Part shown: in pieces, positions 1-6,739 of the stretch | Layout: every line of letters begins with the position of its first letter | How positions within the stretch are numbered: position 1 is the first letter of the stretch | DNA from: an uncultured Clostridia bacterium | Lineage (GTDB): Bacteria > Bacillota > Clostridia > Christensenellales > CAG-314 | NCBI GenBank assembly: GCA_947625725.1 | Contig: CANQPI010000018.1 | Location: forward strand, 1 to 35,077 | Direction of reading: 5' to 3' | Length of the DNA: 35,077 nt | Notes under the pieces: model-generated | Told to the model about the DNA's origin: nothing | Database searches by the model: none | The model's input: the letters and a program-made list of their open reading frames with translations, nothing else | Program-made: the position numbers and the translations under genes

Positions 1-73
1 TTTTGAGTTTTTTGAAACAATATTTGCCGCCAACCATAATCGCAGACATTATCAAACCACGCAAAAACCCCAT
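1..73 (-). CDS. Partial membrane-like protein, cut by left edge
   Basis: An ATG at 73 opens a frame of 24 codons that runs off the left edge without a stop. The visible start (MGFLRGLIMSAIMVGGKY) is hydrophobic and glycine-rich, as in the first membrane segment of a small membrane protein. AAAGG lies 9 bases upstream, and a GTG two codons earlier is an alternative start. The gene has its own promoter (103-131) beside a palindrome that is also found ahead of the lipoprotein gene at 2618. I do not recognise the family from so little sequence. Confidence 0.5.
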   Translation of the reverse strand, partial: MGFLRGLIMSAIMVGGKYCFKKLK

Positions 74-102
74 ACTCACCAACCTTTTTTTATTTTGTTT
101 GC

Positions 103-131
103 ATTATACAAAACTACCGTCGTTATCACAA
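103..131 (-). promoter_or_regulatory. Sigma-A type promoter for the edge gene
   Basis: On the minus strand TTGTGA (126-131) is followed by a 17-base spacer and a perfect TATAAT (103-108). The -35 matches consensus at 4 of 6 bases. The palindrome at 131-145 touches the -35 box, so a bound repressor could block polymerase. Confidence 0.6.
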
Positions 132-145
132 CTACAAATTGTAGT
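131..145. promoter_or_regulatory. Operator-like palindrome, copy 1
   Basis: ACTACAAATTGTAGT is a perfect inverted repeat with 7-base arms around one central base. The identical 15-mer occurs at 2727-2741. Both copies sit at the -35 region of a minus-strand promoter, which is where a dimeric repressor would bind. The half-site ACTACA/TGTAGT resembles BlaI/CopY operator halves, but the spacing of 3 between TACA and TGTA differs from their usual 2, so the regulator is not assigned. Confidence 0.6.
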
Positions 146-204
146 GACTTTACCACACTGCCGACCAACATTTTCGATGATAACACAATGGCACATCTTG
201 TTTG

Positions 205-480
205 TTATGTTTTTGTACTGTTTTTATTTTCCGTTTTGCTTAATTGCATTATTTTTCTTACGTCGAAAATTATTCTTAGTATAAACAACAAAGAAATAAC
301 AAGAGGAATTATTCCCGACCAACTATTGATGACGTCATCTGAGGTGAAAAGCACAATGGCACCAACTAAACAAAGCACGCCGAATACCGCGGCAAGTGAC
401 GAGCGAATAATCAGATGCGTTTTTTTGTCCAATTTTATAAACCAGCCTACAAATATATAGAGCAATAATGTTTCTAACAA
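205..480 (-). CDS. Small membrane protein, unknown function
   Basis: The protein has 91 residues and starts with TTG at 480. The start is chosen because GGAGGA lies 7 bases upstream. Three hydrophobic stretches can be seen (about residues 4-16, 28-47 and 55-70), followed by a basic, polar tail, so it is an integral membrane protein of two or three spans. It lies 110 bases after the VWA gene in the same direction and may be the last gene of the block that begins at 2618. I do not recognise a family. Confidence 0.7.
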   Translation of the reverse strand: MLETLLLYIFVGWFIKLDKKTHLIIRSSLAAVFGVLCLVGAIVLFTSDDVINSWSGIIPLVISLLFILRIIFDVRKIMQLSKTENKNSTKT

Positions 481-590
481 ATAAAAATCCTCCGCGTTCT
501 GTTTACCCTTGTTTCGTTTGTTGTCCTCGTGACACCGATTTTATCTTACAAAAGGACTCCCGACTGCGAGCAATATTTCCGTTTTGTCGT

Positions 591-1223
591 TTACTTGTTT
601 TCGTCCGAGGGCGTTTTGCGCTTTCTTCGATTTACAAAAACGCTATCGTCGATTCGGCACTCCGACACTATATTACTCATCATGCAATACATTGCGCGTT
701 CTTCGCCAACATTGTACTGCTCGCAAAAATCTTCTCGTATGCCGATAGACGTTCCCGTTCGTACCGCGTTTATGTTTGCCGCGACAAACACAAACTGCCA
801 ACCCGCCGCCTCGCGCTCCTCGATCATGGACCGCACCTTGTCACGGGTGTACTCTTTGCTGGCGTTTTCCATGCCGTCGGTAGTAATTACAAACAGCGTT
901 TTTGCGGGACGGTCCTCCTCACGCGCGTACTTGTGAACGTTTTTGATGTGGCGAATAGCCCCGCCTATCGCGTCATACAACGCCGTGTTCCCCGAAGCCA
1001 CGTAGTCCTTTGCCGTCAGTTCCTCGATTTCTTGAAGATTTTTTCTGTCGTGCAACACTTGCGACGTGTCGGCAAACAAAATTGTGGATACAATTGCTTG
1101 CCCCTCCACCTGCTTTTGCTCGGCTATCATAGAATTGAACCCGCCTATCGTGTCCGCAGTCCTTTGATACATAGACCCGCTTTTGTCCAAAATAAACACC
1201 AATTCCGTCAAGTTTTCTTTCAT
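591..1223 (-). CDS. VWA domain protein (cytoplasmic)
   Basis: This 210-residue protein consists almost entirely of one von Willebrand factor A domain. The metal-ion adhesion site is intact: D13-x-S15-x-S17 in FILDKSGSM, T80 in SGNTALYD and D116 in ITTDG. There is no signal peptide or membrane segment, so it should act inside the cell, where such domains hold partner proteins through a bound divalent metal. GGAGG lies 7 bases before the ATG. The stop of the upstream gene (1226) is only two bases from this start, so the two are co-translated and probably act together. The partner and substrate are unknown. Confidence 0.85.
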   Translation of the reverse strand: MKENLTELVFILDKSGSMYQRTADTIGGFNSMIAEQKQVEGQAIVSTILFADTSQVLHDRKNLQEIEELTAKDYVASGNTALYDAIGGAIRHIKNVHKYAREEDRPAKTLFVITTDGMENASKEYTRDKVRSMIEEREAAGWQFVFVAANINAVRTGTSIGIREDFCEQYNVGEERAMYCMMSNIVSECRIDDSVFVNRRKRKTPSDENK

Positions 1224-1225
1224 AA

Positions 1226-2089
1226 TCAGTCCTCCTTTTTGTTGTTTTGCTGTTTGCTACTTTTTTGTTTTTCCAACTCCTCAATGCGCTGTTTGAGATG
1301 TTCAAGCGATTTTTCGTACAAAAACAACACGCTATCTCTGTCCAAATCTACTTCCATTTTTACCATGTAGGCATTTTTCATCTGCTCACCGTCGGCAACG
1401 TCATTTTCCTTGTAGCGAGTTACGCTGCAAGGAGTTACGTTTACGCGCAATCCCTCTGTAAACGGATACAGCAATGGATCTTTGACCCAATTTGCCAACA
1501 CTGCGCATGGATCGTAATTGCAATCTTTCAACTCCGTTGCAAAAGCGCCCCAATCGGAAAGCAAGTTACTTGTTTCGAACCCTCCGTCATGCCCGTACAT
1601 GCGTATGTCGATCATATCGTCTAGCGGCATGTCTACTTCTAACAATGTATAGAGAAATACGCTGTCGTTTTCCAATTCCATACTACACGACAAATCCAAT
1701 GCAAAATCTTGGTCTTGCGGCGACATTTTTTCAAACAGTTCGGAAATGTCGTAATGCACGCCGACATTTTCATCGCAGCACATGCACGAATTTATATTTG
1801 GCAATTTTTTTGCGTCGGAACGGCGCAAATCGGATATATCGTACACATTTACTATGAGGTCCTCCAACGATTTGCCGATAATGTTGGCAATGGCAACCAT
1901 CACCAAGTGATTGCGCGGAGTACTGCCCCGCCCCACTATCGTCCAGATGTCGTTGGACATGTAAATTCTGTTGTTTTTGGGGTCCAATCGAGCCAACTCC
2001 TCGTTGATCCTGTCGGCGATATATTGGTGGCTTAGGTCGTTGCTCAAAATAAATGTTTGAAGATTTCTGTTGAAATTGGGTACCTGCAT
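1226..2089 (-). CDS. Unknown protein, possible HTH-like N-terminus
   Basis: The protein has 287 residues and starts at an ATG preceded by GGAGGAAGAT. Residues about 8-80 are mostly predicted helix, with a stretch (LSHQYIADRINEEL) that could be the start of a Cro/C1-like helix-turn-helix. This is weak and by eye only. A cysteine pair (SCMCCDEN) lies near residue 102. The C-terminus from about 250 on is a charged coiled coil (LEHLKQRIEELEKQKSS) ending in a polar tail. No secretion signal is seen. It is tightly coupled to the VWA gene downstream and follows the lipoprotein gene by 43 bases. I do not recognise the family. Confidence 0.7.
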   Translation of the reverse strand: MQVPNFNRNLQTFILSNDLSHQYIADRINEELARLDPKNNRIYMSNDIWTIVGRGSTPRNHLVMVAIANIIGKSLEDLIVNVYDISDLRRSDAKKLPNINSCMCCDENVGVHYDISELFEKMSPQDQDFALDLSCSMELENDSVFLYTLLEVDMPLDDMIDIRMYGHDGGFETSNLLSDWGAFATELKDCNYDPCAVLANWVKDPLLYPFTEGLRVNVTPCSVTRYKENDVADGEQMKNAYMVKMEVDLDRDSVLFLYEKSLEHLKQRIEELEKQKSSKQQNNKKED

Positions 2090-2132
2090 ATCTTCCTCCT
2101 TGTGTTGTTAAAATTTGTTTTGCGCACGTTGA

Positions 2133-2618
2133 TCAGAGCGTAAAAGTTTTGTCGATAATTCTTTGTGCGGAAACGTCGTCCTCCGTCGCCTCTTTTTTGT
2201 AGCGCAACAGTATGTTTTTGGCGGGGAATATGTCGTCGAATTCGTCATCGACAATTACAAACTGTTTGCCGCTAGACAAGGTAATGACATTGCCCTTTAC
2301 CGACCAAGTTAAGTTGAAAATGTTCCATTCTTCGTTGTCGGTATGCATAACGTGATCGTTTATGGACGCGACGCTTTTCTTCAAAATCGAGCCGTCCGCG
2401 CGAAAATCAAAATAAAGATCTATTTTGTAGTTGTCTATTATCCGCGAGGTGTATCCGCCAAAAGTAAATGTGCTTTCTTCCTGCCAAGCGGCTACCGCAT
2501 GCCAAACGCCCTCAACGGGATAGTTGTCTTTGTCTTTACCGCACGCGACAAAACTCAAACAGCCACAAGCAATTACAATTGCCAATGCCAAAAACAACAA
2601 AATTTTCTTTCGTTTCAT
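2133..2618 (-). CDS. Putative lipoprotein, unknown function
   Basis: The 161-residue protein begins MKRKK. This ATG is preferred because GGGAG lies 9 bases upstream; an in-frame ATG at 2627 sits directly on that site and is unlikely. A basic N-terminus, a hydrophobic core (LLFLALAIVIACGCLSF) and a cysteine in LSFVACGKDKDN give a lipoprotein signal, with the anchored cysteine most likely the one before GKDKDN. The mature part has alternating polar and aromatic stretches typical of a small beta domain (lipocalin-like or unknown). It is first in the minus-strand block 2618-591 and is preceded by the second copy of the 15-base palindrome. Confidence 0.75.
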   Translation of the reverse strand: MKRKKILLFLALAIVIACGCLSFVACGKDKDNYPVEGVWHAVAAWQEESTFTFGGYTSRIIDNYKIDLYFDFRADGSILKKSVASINDHVMHTDNEEWNIFNLTWSVKGNVITLSSGKQFVIVDDEFDDIFPAKNILLRYKKEATEDDVSAQRIIDKTFTL

Positions 2619-2708
2619 AGCAGTCATCTCCCGTAAAAATTTTGATGAGAGGCGCGCCGAGCATAAATGCCCGAACGCTACCCCCATTTTACGTTATAAT
2701 GATATCAA

Positions 2709-2741
2709 ATTATATCGGCTGCGTACACTACAAATTGTAGT
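2709..2741 (-). promoter_or_regulatory. Promoter with operator-like palindrome, copy 2
   Basis: A TATAAT on the minus strand (2709-2714) lies about 90 bases before the lipoprotein start. No good -35 stands 17 bases away. Instead the palindrome ACTACAAATTGTAGT (2727-2741) covers that position. The same 15-mer is at 131-145, there 10 bases (one helical turn) farther from the -10. Confidence 0.5.
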
Positions 2742-2837
2742 TGAATTTTGCTTGCTTTTTGCGACAAACTTTTAGGCTCGTTTTCTACATATAAATACTT
2801 AGGTCAAACGAAATTTCCACTAAAAAATTTCAAATAA

Positions 2838-2999
2838 TTATTTTTTGCCCAAATTTTTGATAATTTTGTCGAAATTTGTTGCAATGCGCTCGTTATGTTG
2901 TAGCGCCTCAATCAAAAAGCATAAAATGCGCATCGATACGCACCCACAAAGCCAATACCCGACCATACCGTTTGAGGTTTGGTCGGGCATGCTGTGCAT
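2838..2999 (-). CDS. Doubtful small ORF
   Basis: A 53-codon frame starts at ATG 2999 with AAGG 8 bases upstream; a GTG at 3026 would add nine codons but has no ribosome site. The product is cysteine-containing and moderately hydrophobic in the middle, with a basic end (IIKNLGKK). It follows the riboswitch-controlled gene by 44 bases on the same strand and could be its last cistron. There is no family match I know, and it may be chance. Confidence 0.25.
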   Translation of the reverse strand: MHSMPDQTSNGMVGYWLCGCVSMRILCFLIEALQHNERIATNFDKIIKNLGKK

Positions 3000-3043
3000 T
3001 AACTTTGCCTTGCAGTTCTCCGTCACCTATGACAACGCCGACT

Positions 3044-3328
3044 TCATTTTTTCTTTTTGAGCGCAGTGTAGTAGTCCGCAAAGCGCACTCGTTTTACTTG
3101 TTGAAATTGCTCAGACGGCAATGCCATTGCCGACACATTGCCGATCTTGCCTTCTTTGGTTATGCACAGAGTAAAAAAATCCGTTCCCTTGCTCGGCTCG
3201 ATTTCATCTCCGTTCAACCAAACGCACCCGAGTTCTTTCGCCCATTGCAAAAAACGCCTGCCCTCTCTTTTGTTTGAAAGGCAAAACCAAACAGCGTTTT
3301 CCGTTCCGCAAACATCTTTGTAATCCAT
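3044..3328 (-). CDS. Unknown protein under a SAM riboswitch
   Basis: The 94-residue soluble protein starts at ATG 3328 with GGAGAGGTG about 8 bases upstream. It has an aromatic N-terminal half (ENAVWFCLSN, FLQWAKELGCVWLNGDE), a strand-like middle (TDFFTLCITKEGKIG) and ends in four lysines. There is no signal peptide, membrane span or catalytic motif that I recognise. The leader contains a SAM-I clan riboswitch and terminator (3367-3489), so expression should rise when S-adenosylmethionine is low. That suggests a role in methionine, SAM or sulfur metabolism, although the sequence itself does not show a reaction. It is the only confident gene in the transcript. Confidence 0.7.
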   Translation of the reverse strand: MDYKDVCGTENAVWFCLSNKREGRRFLQWAKELGCVWLNGDEIEPSKGTDFFTLCITKEGKIGNVSAMALPSEQFQQVKRVRFADYYTALKKKK

Positions 3329-3366
3329 AAAAATACACCTCTCCGTTTATTCCACAAAGAGGCACG

Positions 3367-3394
3367 AAAAAAGCCCATCGCTACGATAGGCTTT
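3367..3394 (-). terminator. Riboswitch terminator hairpin
   Basis: On the minus strand AAGCCTATCG and CGATGGGCTT form a 10-base stem with a 3-base loop, followed by a run of T. The 5' half (GCCTATCG) can also pair with an identical CGATGGGC at the 3' end of the aptamer (3408-3415). That gives the usual terminator/antiterminator switch. Confidence 0.85.
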
Positions 3395-3395
3395 G

Positions 3396-3490
3396 CCGAT
3401 CTAATCGCCCATCGTTCAGCCATTAGCACCTTGCCGAATCGGCAGGTTGCTGTGCGGTCGCAGGGGCTGTCCCTCGCGCACTCTCCATGG
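3396..3490 (-). promoter_or_regulatory. SAM-I clan (S-box-like) riboswitch aptamer
   Basis: Read on the minus strand, the core elements appear in S-box order: GAGAG, GCGAGGGAC, GCCCC, GCACAGCAACC and AAGGTGCTAA. P2 (TGCG/CGCA) and a short P3 hairpin (TGCCGA/TCGGCA) can be drawn. After GGTGCTAA the usual P4 hairpin is very short or missing, so this may be a SAM-I/IV variant rather than classical SAM-I. A sigma-A promoter lies directly upstream and an intrinsic terminator directly downstream, followed by the gene at 3328. The arrangement predicts transcription OFF with SAM. Confidence 0.85.
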
Positions 3491-3498
3491 TAATTTTA

Positions 3499-3526
3499 AT
3501 TATAATTATTTCCGCAAATTTGTCAA
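3499..3526 (-). promoter_or_regulatory. Promoter of the SAM riboswitch transcript
   Basis: On the minus strand a perfect TTGACA (3521-3526), a 16-base spacer and a perfect TATAAT (3499-3504) predict a start near 3491, just before the aptamer. Confidence 0.85.
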
Positions 3527-3563
3527 GCGTTTGCCGATTGCAACAAGCAAAAAGACGGCAATG

Positions 3564-3590
3564 GAAAAGGAAGCACCTCGCTGTGCTTCC
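3564..3590 (-). terminator. Terminator of the broken tRNA copy
   Basis: GGAAGCAC (3569-3576) pairs with GTGCTTCC (3583-3590), and a short T run follows on the minus strand. It stands 36 bases past the tRNA 3'-end remnant, almost the same distance as the terminator past the intact tRNA. Confidence 0.6.
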
Positions 3591-3625
3591 TTTCCGTTGC
3601 AACTAAAAGGCGCAGTTGCCGCGTT

Positions 3626-3646
3626 TGGTAGAGACAGTAGGACTCG
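3626..3646 (-). pseudogene. tRNA-Val 3'-end remnant
   Basis: These 21 bases are identical to the 3' end of the intact tRNA-Val gene, including the encoded CCA (3818-3838). The rest of the tRNA is missing and is replaced by GAGCGAAGCGAG-type low-complexity sequence (3647-3700). GACAGTAGGA (3633-3642) is repeated inverted as TCCTACTGTC (3709-3718), so the foreign stretch is bounded by 10-base inverted repeats. The remnant followed by its own terminator suggests an old tandem tRNA duplication that lost its 5' part. Confidence 0.65.
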
Positions 3647-3754
3647 TCCCGAGCGAAGCGAGGGTAAACGAAGCGAGCAGGGCGAACGGAGCGCTACATA
3701 ATTCGTATTCCTACTGTCGTCACCACTGCGGATGTGCCCGACCCAAAAGCAATG

Positions 3755-3783
3755 AAAAAAGGAAGAGCACTTGTTGCTCTTCC
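3755..3783 (-). terminator. Terminator of tRNA-Val
   Basis: GGAAGAGCA (3761-3769) pairs with TGCTCTTCC (3775-3783), followed on the minus strand by six T. It lies 34 bases after the tRNA CCA end. Confidence 0.85.
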
Positions 3784-3817
3784 CTTTTCGTTGCGCCCAC
3801 CAAAGGGCACATCCTTG

Positions 3818-3894
3818 TGGTAGAGACAGTAGGACTCGAACCTACGACCTCTCGCATGTGAAGCGAGCGCTCTAACCGACTGAGCTATGCCTCC
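3818..3894 (-). tRNA. tRNA-Val (anticodon CAC)
   Basis: A 77-base cloverleaf can be folded on the minus strand. The acceptor is GGAGGCA with TGTCTCT (two G-U pairs), the D arm has GCTCAGTCGGTTAGAGC, the anticodon stem CTCGC/GCGAG encloses the loop TTCACAT with CAC at 34-36, and the T arm is GTAGGTTCGAGTCCTAC. Discriminator A and CCA are encoded. It reads GUG valine codons. A terminator follows. Confidence 0.93.
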
Positions 3895-4001
3895 TCAAAA
3901 CAAACAGACAGTCTAAGCGCACTGCTGTTGCAGTCGCTTGGCGCGTCTATTTGTGTTTTTTGTTGTGTACGTAGCAAATATTCATCGATATTCGCCACAA
4001 A

Positions 4002-4211
4002 TCAGTAGATGCGATCCTCCAAAGTGTCAACGTCGATATTGTGCGCTTTGCAAAACTCCGCAAAAGCCTTTTGAGCGCTGTAATTGGGCTTGCACCTGCC
4101 CGATTCCCAGCGGTTTACTGTTGCAAAAGCAACACCCAGTTCTTTAGCCATCATTTCCTGACTAAGATAAAGCTTTTTCCGAACCGTCTTTACCTTTTCC
4201 CTAAATTCCAT
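4002..4211 (-). CDS. XRE-family HTH transcriptional regulator
   Basis: The 69-residue protein is essentially one Cro/C1-type helix-turn-helix (about residues 5-62). SQEMMAKELGVAFATVNRWESG contains the two DNA-binding helices, with the conserved Q, A, L and W-E positions of the family. The start MEFREK at 4211 is chosen over upstream codons because AGGAG lies 8 bases before it. It lacks any ligand or dimerisation domain, as is common for small regulators. It has its own promoter (4290-4318), stands alone between the tRNA and the CHR transporters, and its target is unknown. Confidence 0.85.
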   Translation of the reverse strand: MEFREKVKTVRKKLYLSQEMMAKELGVAFATVNRWESGRCKPNYSAQKAFAEFCKAHNIDVDTLEDRIY

Positions 4212-4289
4212 AGTTGTTACTCCTATTCGTTTGTGATTTGTTGTGCAGCGAATTACTTGCCGCAAGCGGGCGCATAATTCAGTATCTAT

Positions 4290-4318
4290 ATTGTAGCACA
4301 TAAAAACCGAATTTGCAA
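4290..4318 (-). promoter_or_regulatory. Promoter of the XRE gene
   Basis: On the minus strand TTGCAA (4313-4318), 17 bases, then TACAAT (4290-4295) with an extended TGC just before it. The leader is about 70 bases. Confidence 0.75.
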
Positions 4319-4347
4319 CACAATTGACAAATAATATTTTTTATTAT

Positions 4348-4971
4348 TTATTGTTGCGCACCTAATGTTCCAAATATGACTATTCCAACCGCCGCAGAAA
4401 GCAAAATTAGCAATATGGGGTGGATTTTTTTGCCTTTTATCTTGATTTGAGCCAGAGGAAAGAACGCCGCCATGATGATCAAAGATATCCAATTGAAGCG
4501 TGAAACTCCCCCTGCAAAAATATTTTTGAAACTGAAATCGGGCAAAACAACCTTTGCCGCGACGGTAAATACGGCGGAAAGTATCAACCCCACCACTACG
4601 GGACGGATACCTTTGAGCGCGCCCTTTACGTACTTGTTGGATTGAAATTTACCAAAAAGTCCTGTAACTATCATAATAATTATCAGCGACGGCAACACCA
4701 CCGCAACCGTTGCCACCAACGATCCCAAAATACCGCCGAACACGCCCAAAGACGTGCTTAGCCCCACCGTGTTGCCCACAAATGTTGCAAGGTTGATGGC
4801 AAAAGGTCCCGGAGTGGACTCCGCAACGCCGATAAACTCTATCAACTGCTGTTCCGTCATCCAACCGTGTTTGGTAACGATCTGCGTAACAAGCGGCAAC
4901 ATGGCGTATCCGCCGCCGATAGTAAACAGTCCAATCTTGAAATACTCCCAAAACAGCGTAAGGTAAATCAT
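4348..4971 (-). CDS. Chromate transporter, short-chain CHR subunit 2
   Basis: This 207-residue membrane protein has the CHR-domain signature near its start: FKIGLFTIGGGYAMLPL and VAESTPGPFAINLATFVG. Members of this length are half-size CHR proteins, which are encoded as adjacent pairs and work together, probably as an antiparallel heterodimer. The family is named for chromate efflux, but the natural anion in such bacteria is usually not established. GGAGGTGACGA precedes the ATG, and the start overlaps the stop of subunit 1 by 4 bases. It is last of a three-gene operon with the PflX-like gene. Confidence 0.9.
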   Translation of the reverse strand: MIYLTLFWEYFKIGLFTIGGGYAMLPLVTQIVTKHGWMTEQQLIEFIGVAESTPGPFAINLATFVGNTVGLSTSLGVFGGILGSLVATVAVVLPSLIIIMIVTGLFGKFQSNKYVKGALKGIRPVVVGLILSAVFTVAAKVVLPDFSFKNIFAGGVSRFNWISLIIMAAFFPLAQIKIKGKKIHPILLILLSAAVGIVIFGTLGAQQ

Positions 4972-5648
4972 TCGTCACCTCCGCTTTGACGGTTTTCTCC
5001 GTCGTCGGACCGTTCCCCGTCGATAATGTCCGAGTTTTCCAACGGCAATTTGCGCCCTTTGCGACGGCTCACGCTGTCGGCCACAAGCGAATACAATATT
5101 CCCGACGCGCCGCCTATCAAAATCAAAAATATCACGTTAAAGTCGGTAAACAGCGCAACGTTAAACGCCGCCGTCAACATCAACGCAGAAAACCAGCCCG
5201 ACTCCAACTGACGGAACATTTTGATAAATGCGTTGACGACAAGCACAGTTACGCATGCCTGAACTCCCGTAAACGCCGCTTTGTACCAAGTGTTGTCGGC
5301 GAAGGCGTTGATAACATAGGAAAGGGCGGAAATTATCACAAACGAGGGAAGCACCACTCCAAGCGTCGCGACGATCGCGCCCAAAATTCCCCGCATACGG
5401 AAGCCCACGCTCGTCGCAGTGTTCACTGCGATCACGCCGGGCGTAGACTCGGCTATGACCAACATATCCAGCATATCCCGAGATGTTATCCAATGTTTTT
5501 TTGCGACGAGTTCTTCTTCCAAAATGGAGATCATTGCGTACCCGCCGCCAAACGTAAACAATCCCGTTTTGAAGAAAGTGACAAACAGTTGCCACAAACT
5601 TACTTGACGGCCTTGGTCGGTATTTGTTTTTGTTGCGTTGTGTTTCAT
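4968..5648 (-). CDS. Chromate transporter, short-chain CHR subunit 1
   Basis: The 226-residue partner of the next gene carries the same motifs: FKTGLFTFGGGYAMISIL and VIAESTPGVIAVNTATSVG, followed by about four more hydrophobic segments. The C-terminal 40 residues are charged and cytoplasmic (SRRKGRKLPLENSDIIDGE). There is no Shine-Dalgarno. The ATG overlaps the stop of the radical-SAM gene as ATGA, so translation depends on coupling. As a half-size CHR protein it should need subunit 2 for transport. Confidence 0.9.
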   Translation of the reverse strand: MKHNATKTNTDQGRQVSLWQLFVTFFKTGLFTFGGGYAMISILEEELVAKKHWITSRDMLDMLVIAESTPGVIAVNTATSVGFRMRGILGAIVATLGVVLPSFVIISALSYVINAFADNTWYKAAFTGVQACVTVLVVNAFIKMFRQLESGWFSALMLTAAFNVALFTDFNVIFLILIGGASGILYSLVADSVSRRKGRKLPLENSDIIDGERSDDGENRQSGGDE

Positions 5649-6565
5649 TGTCGGCTTAAATTCGAAAATCTGCGTGGGACTTGGGACAGCGTTTTACGCA
5701 CAAGTTCGATATCGAAATCGGGCAAATAGTCCTGCGTGGCAGAACTGACGTCCTGAGAATATCCGTTGTGCAATCCCACGTTGAAAAAATACTGTTTAAC
5801 GTTCTCGTACTCGTGACGGAAAAGTCTGCGATTGAGCGCGACGATCTTGTCCTGCCTCGTCGGAAAGTACTGCGACATCAAACTGACGTACATATCTTTG
5901 TCAAATGCCGCGATCCAATCCAACACGCGCTTGCTGTCCTCTGCAAAAGACGGCAGCACCAAGTGTCTGACGATCACGCCGCGAGTAATGTAGCCGTCGT
6001 CGTCAAAAACGTCTTGCGGCTGTTGACGGCGCATTTCGGCAATAGCGTTGGTCGCCGCCTCAAAGTAGTCGGGAGCGCCGCACATTCGGGCGGCAATGTC
6101 GCCGTCGCAAAATTTGAGGTCGGGCAAATACACGTCCACCAACCCGTCCAAGCGTTGCAATGCTTCAACCTTTTCGTAAGAGGACGTGTTGTACACCACC
6201 GGTATCGAGAGGTGCGGTTTGGCAATTTCCAACGCAAGCGCAACCTTGTCGGAAACGTGCGCAGCCGTTACCAAATTGATGTTGGCAACTCCCGTATCCT
6301 GCACGTACAAAAGCACGTCTGCCAAGCGTTCCGCCGAAACGGGTACTCCGCTAGGACTTGCGGAAATGGCATAGTTCTGACAAAAACGGCAATGCAGGTT
6401 GCACCCCGCAAAAAACACCGTTCCGCTGCCGCGACTGCCGGAAATGCAGGGTTCTTCCCAATCGTGACGAGCCACGCGCGAAAGCACAATACCGTCCGTT
6501 TGACAAACGCCCGATTTTTCGGTGCGGTCGGCGTTGCAGTTTCGCGGGCACAAGTTACATTTCAT
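5645..6565 (-). CDS. PflX-like radical SAM protein
   Basis: The 306-residue protein starts at MKCNLCPRNC. The frame extends further upstream, but the family begins with this cysteine-rich motif (CxLCPRxC...GVC), and a promoter ends just before it. The radical-SAM cluster motif CxxxCxxC is in FAGCNLHCRFCQNY (about residue 53 on). The family (COG1313) resembles pyruvate formate-lyase activating enzymes and would cleave SAM to a 5'-deoxyadenosyl radical, but its substrate is not known, and no glycyl-radical enzyme lies nearby. It is first in an operon with two CHR transporter subunits. No Shine-Dalgarno is present (see the promoter entry). Confidence 0.85.
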   Translation of the reverse strand: MKCNLCPRNCNADRTEKSGVCQTDGIVLSRVARHDWEEPCISGSRGSGTVFFAGCNLHCRFCQNYAISASPSGVPVSAERLADVLLYVQDTGVANINLVTAAHVSDKVALALEIAKPHLSIPVVYNTSSYEKVEALQRLDGLVDVYLPDLKFCDGDIAARMCGAPDYFEAATNAIAEMRRQQPQDVFDDDGYITRGVIVRHLVLPSFAEDSKRVLDWIAAFDKDMYVSLMSQYFPTRQDKIVALNRRLFRHEYENVKQYFFNVGLHNGYSQDVSSATQDYLPDFDIELVRKTLSQVPRRFSNLSRQ

Positions 6566-6574
6566 AGTTCTATT

Positions 6575-6603
6575 ATTGTAGCGTATTTGCACCGTTTTGA
6601 CAA
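6575..6603 (-). promoter_or_regulatory. Near-leaderless promoter of the PflX-like operon
   Basis: On the minus strand TTGTCA (6598-6603), a 17-base spacer and TACAAT (6575-6580) are followed by only 9 bases (AATAGAACT) before the ATG at 6565. Transcription should start 0-3 bases from the ATG. No ribosome binding site is seen. Confidence 0.7.
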
Positions 6604-6689
6604 GCGCAACCGACAAAAATTCCAAAGCCCAAACGCTTGCGAAAGCAGATCGGCTCGGTTCGACGTCGAACAAAAAATGCACAAGCCCT

Positions 6690-6721
6690 GTCATATATAT
6701 TTTTGATACCGTACGTACAAT
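6690..6721 (+). promoter_or_regulatory. Possible SigE-type promoter of sigK
   Basis: CGTACAAT (6714-6721) matches the sporulation SigE -10 consensus CATACAAT at 7 of 8 bases. GTCATATA (6690-6697) resembles its -35, about 16 bases upstream. SigE control of sigK is known in Bacillus. Here it is an inference from two short motifs. Confidence 0.4.
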
Positions 6722-6739
6722 ATCAATGGAGAAATGATG

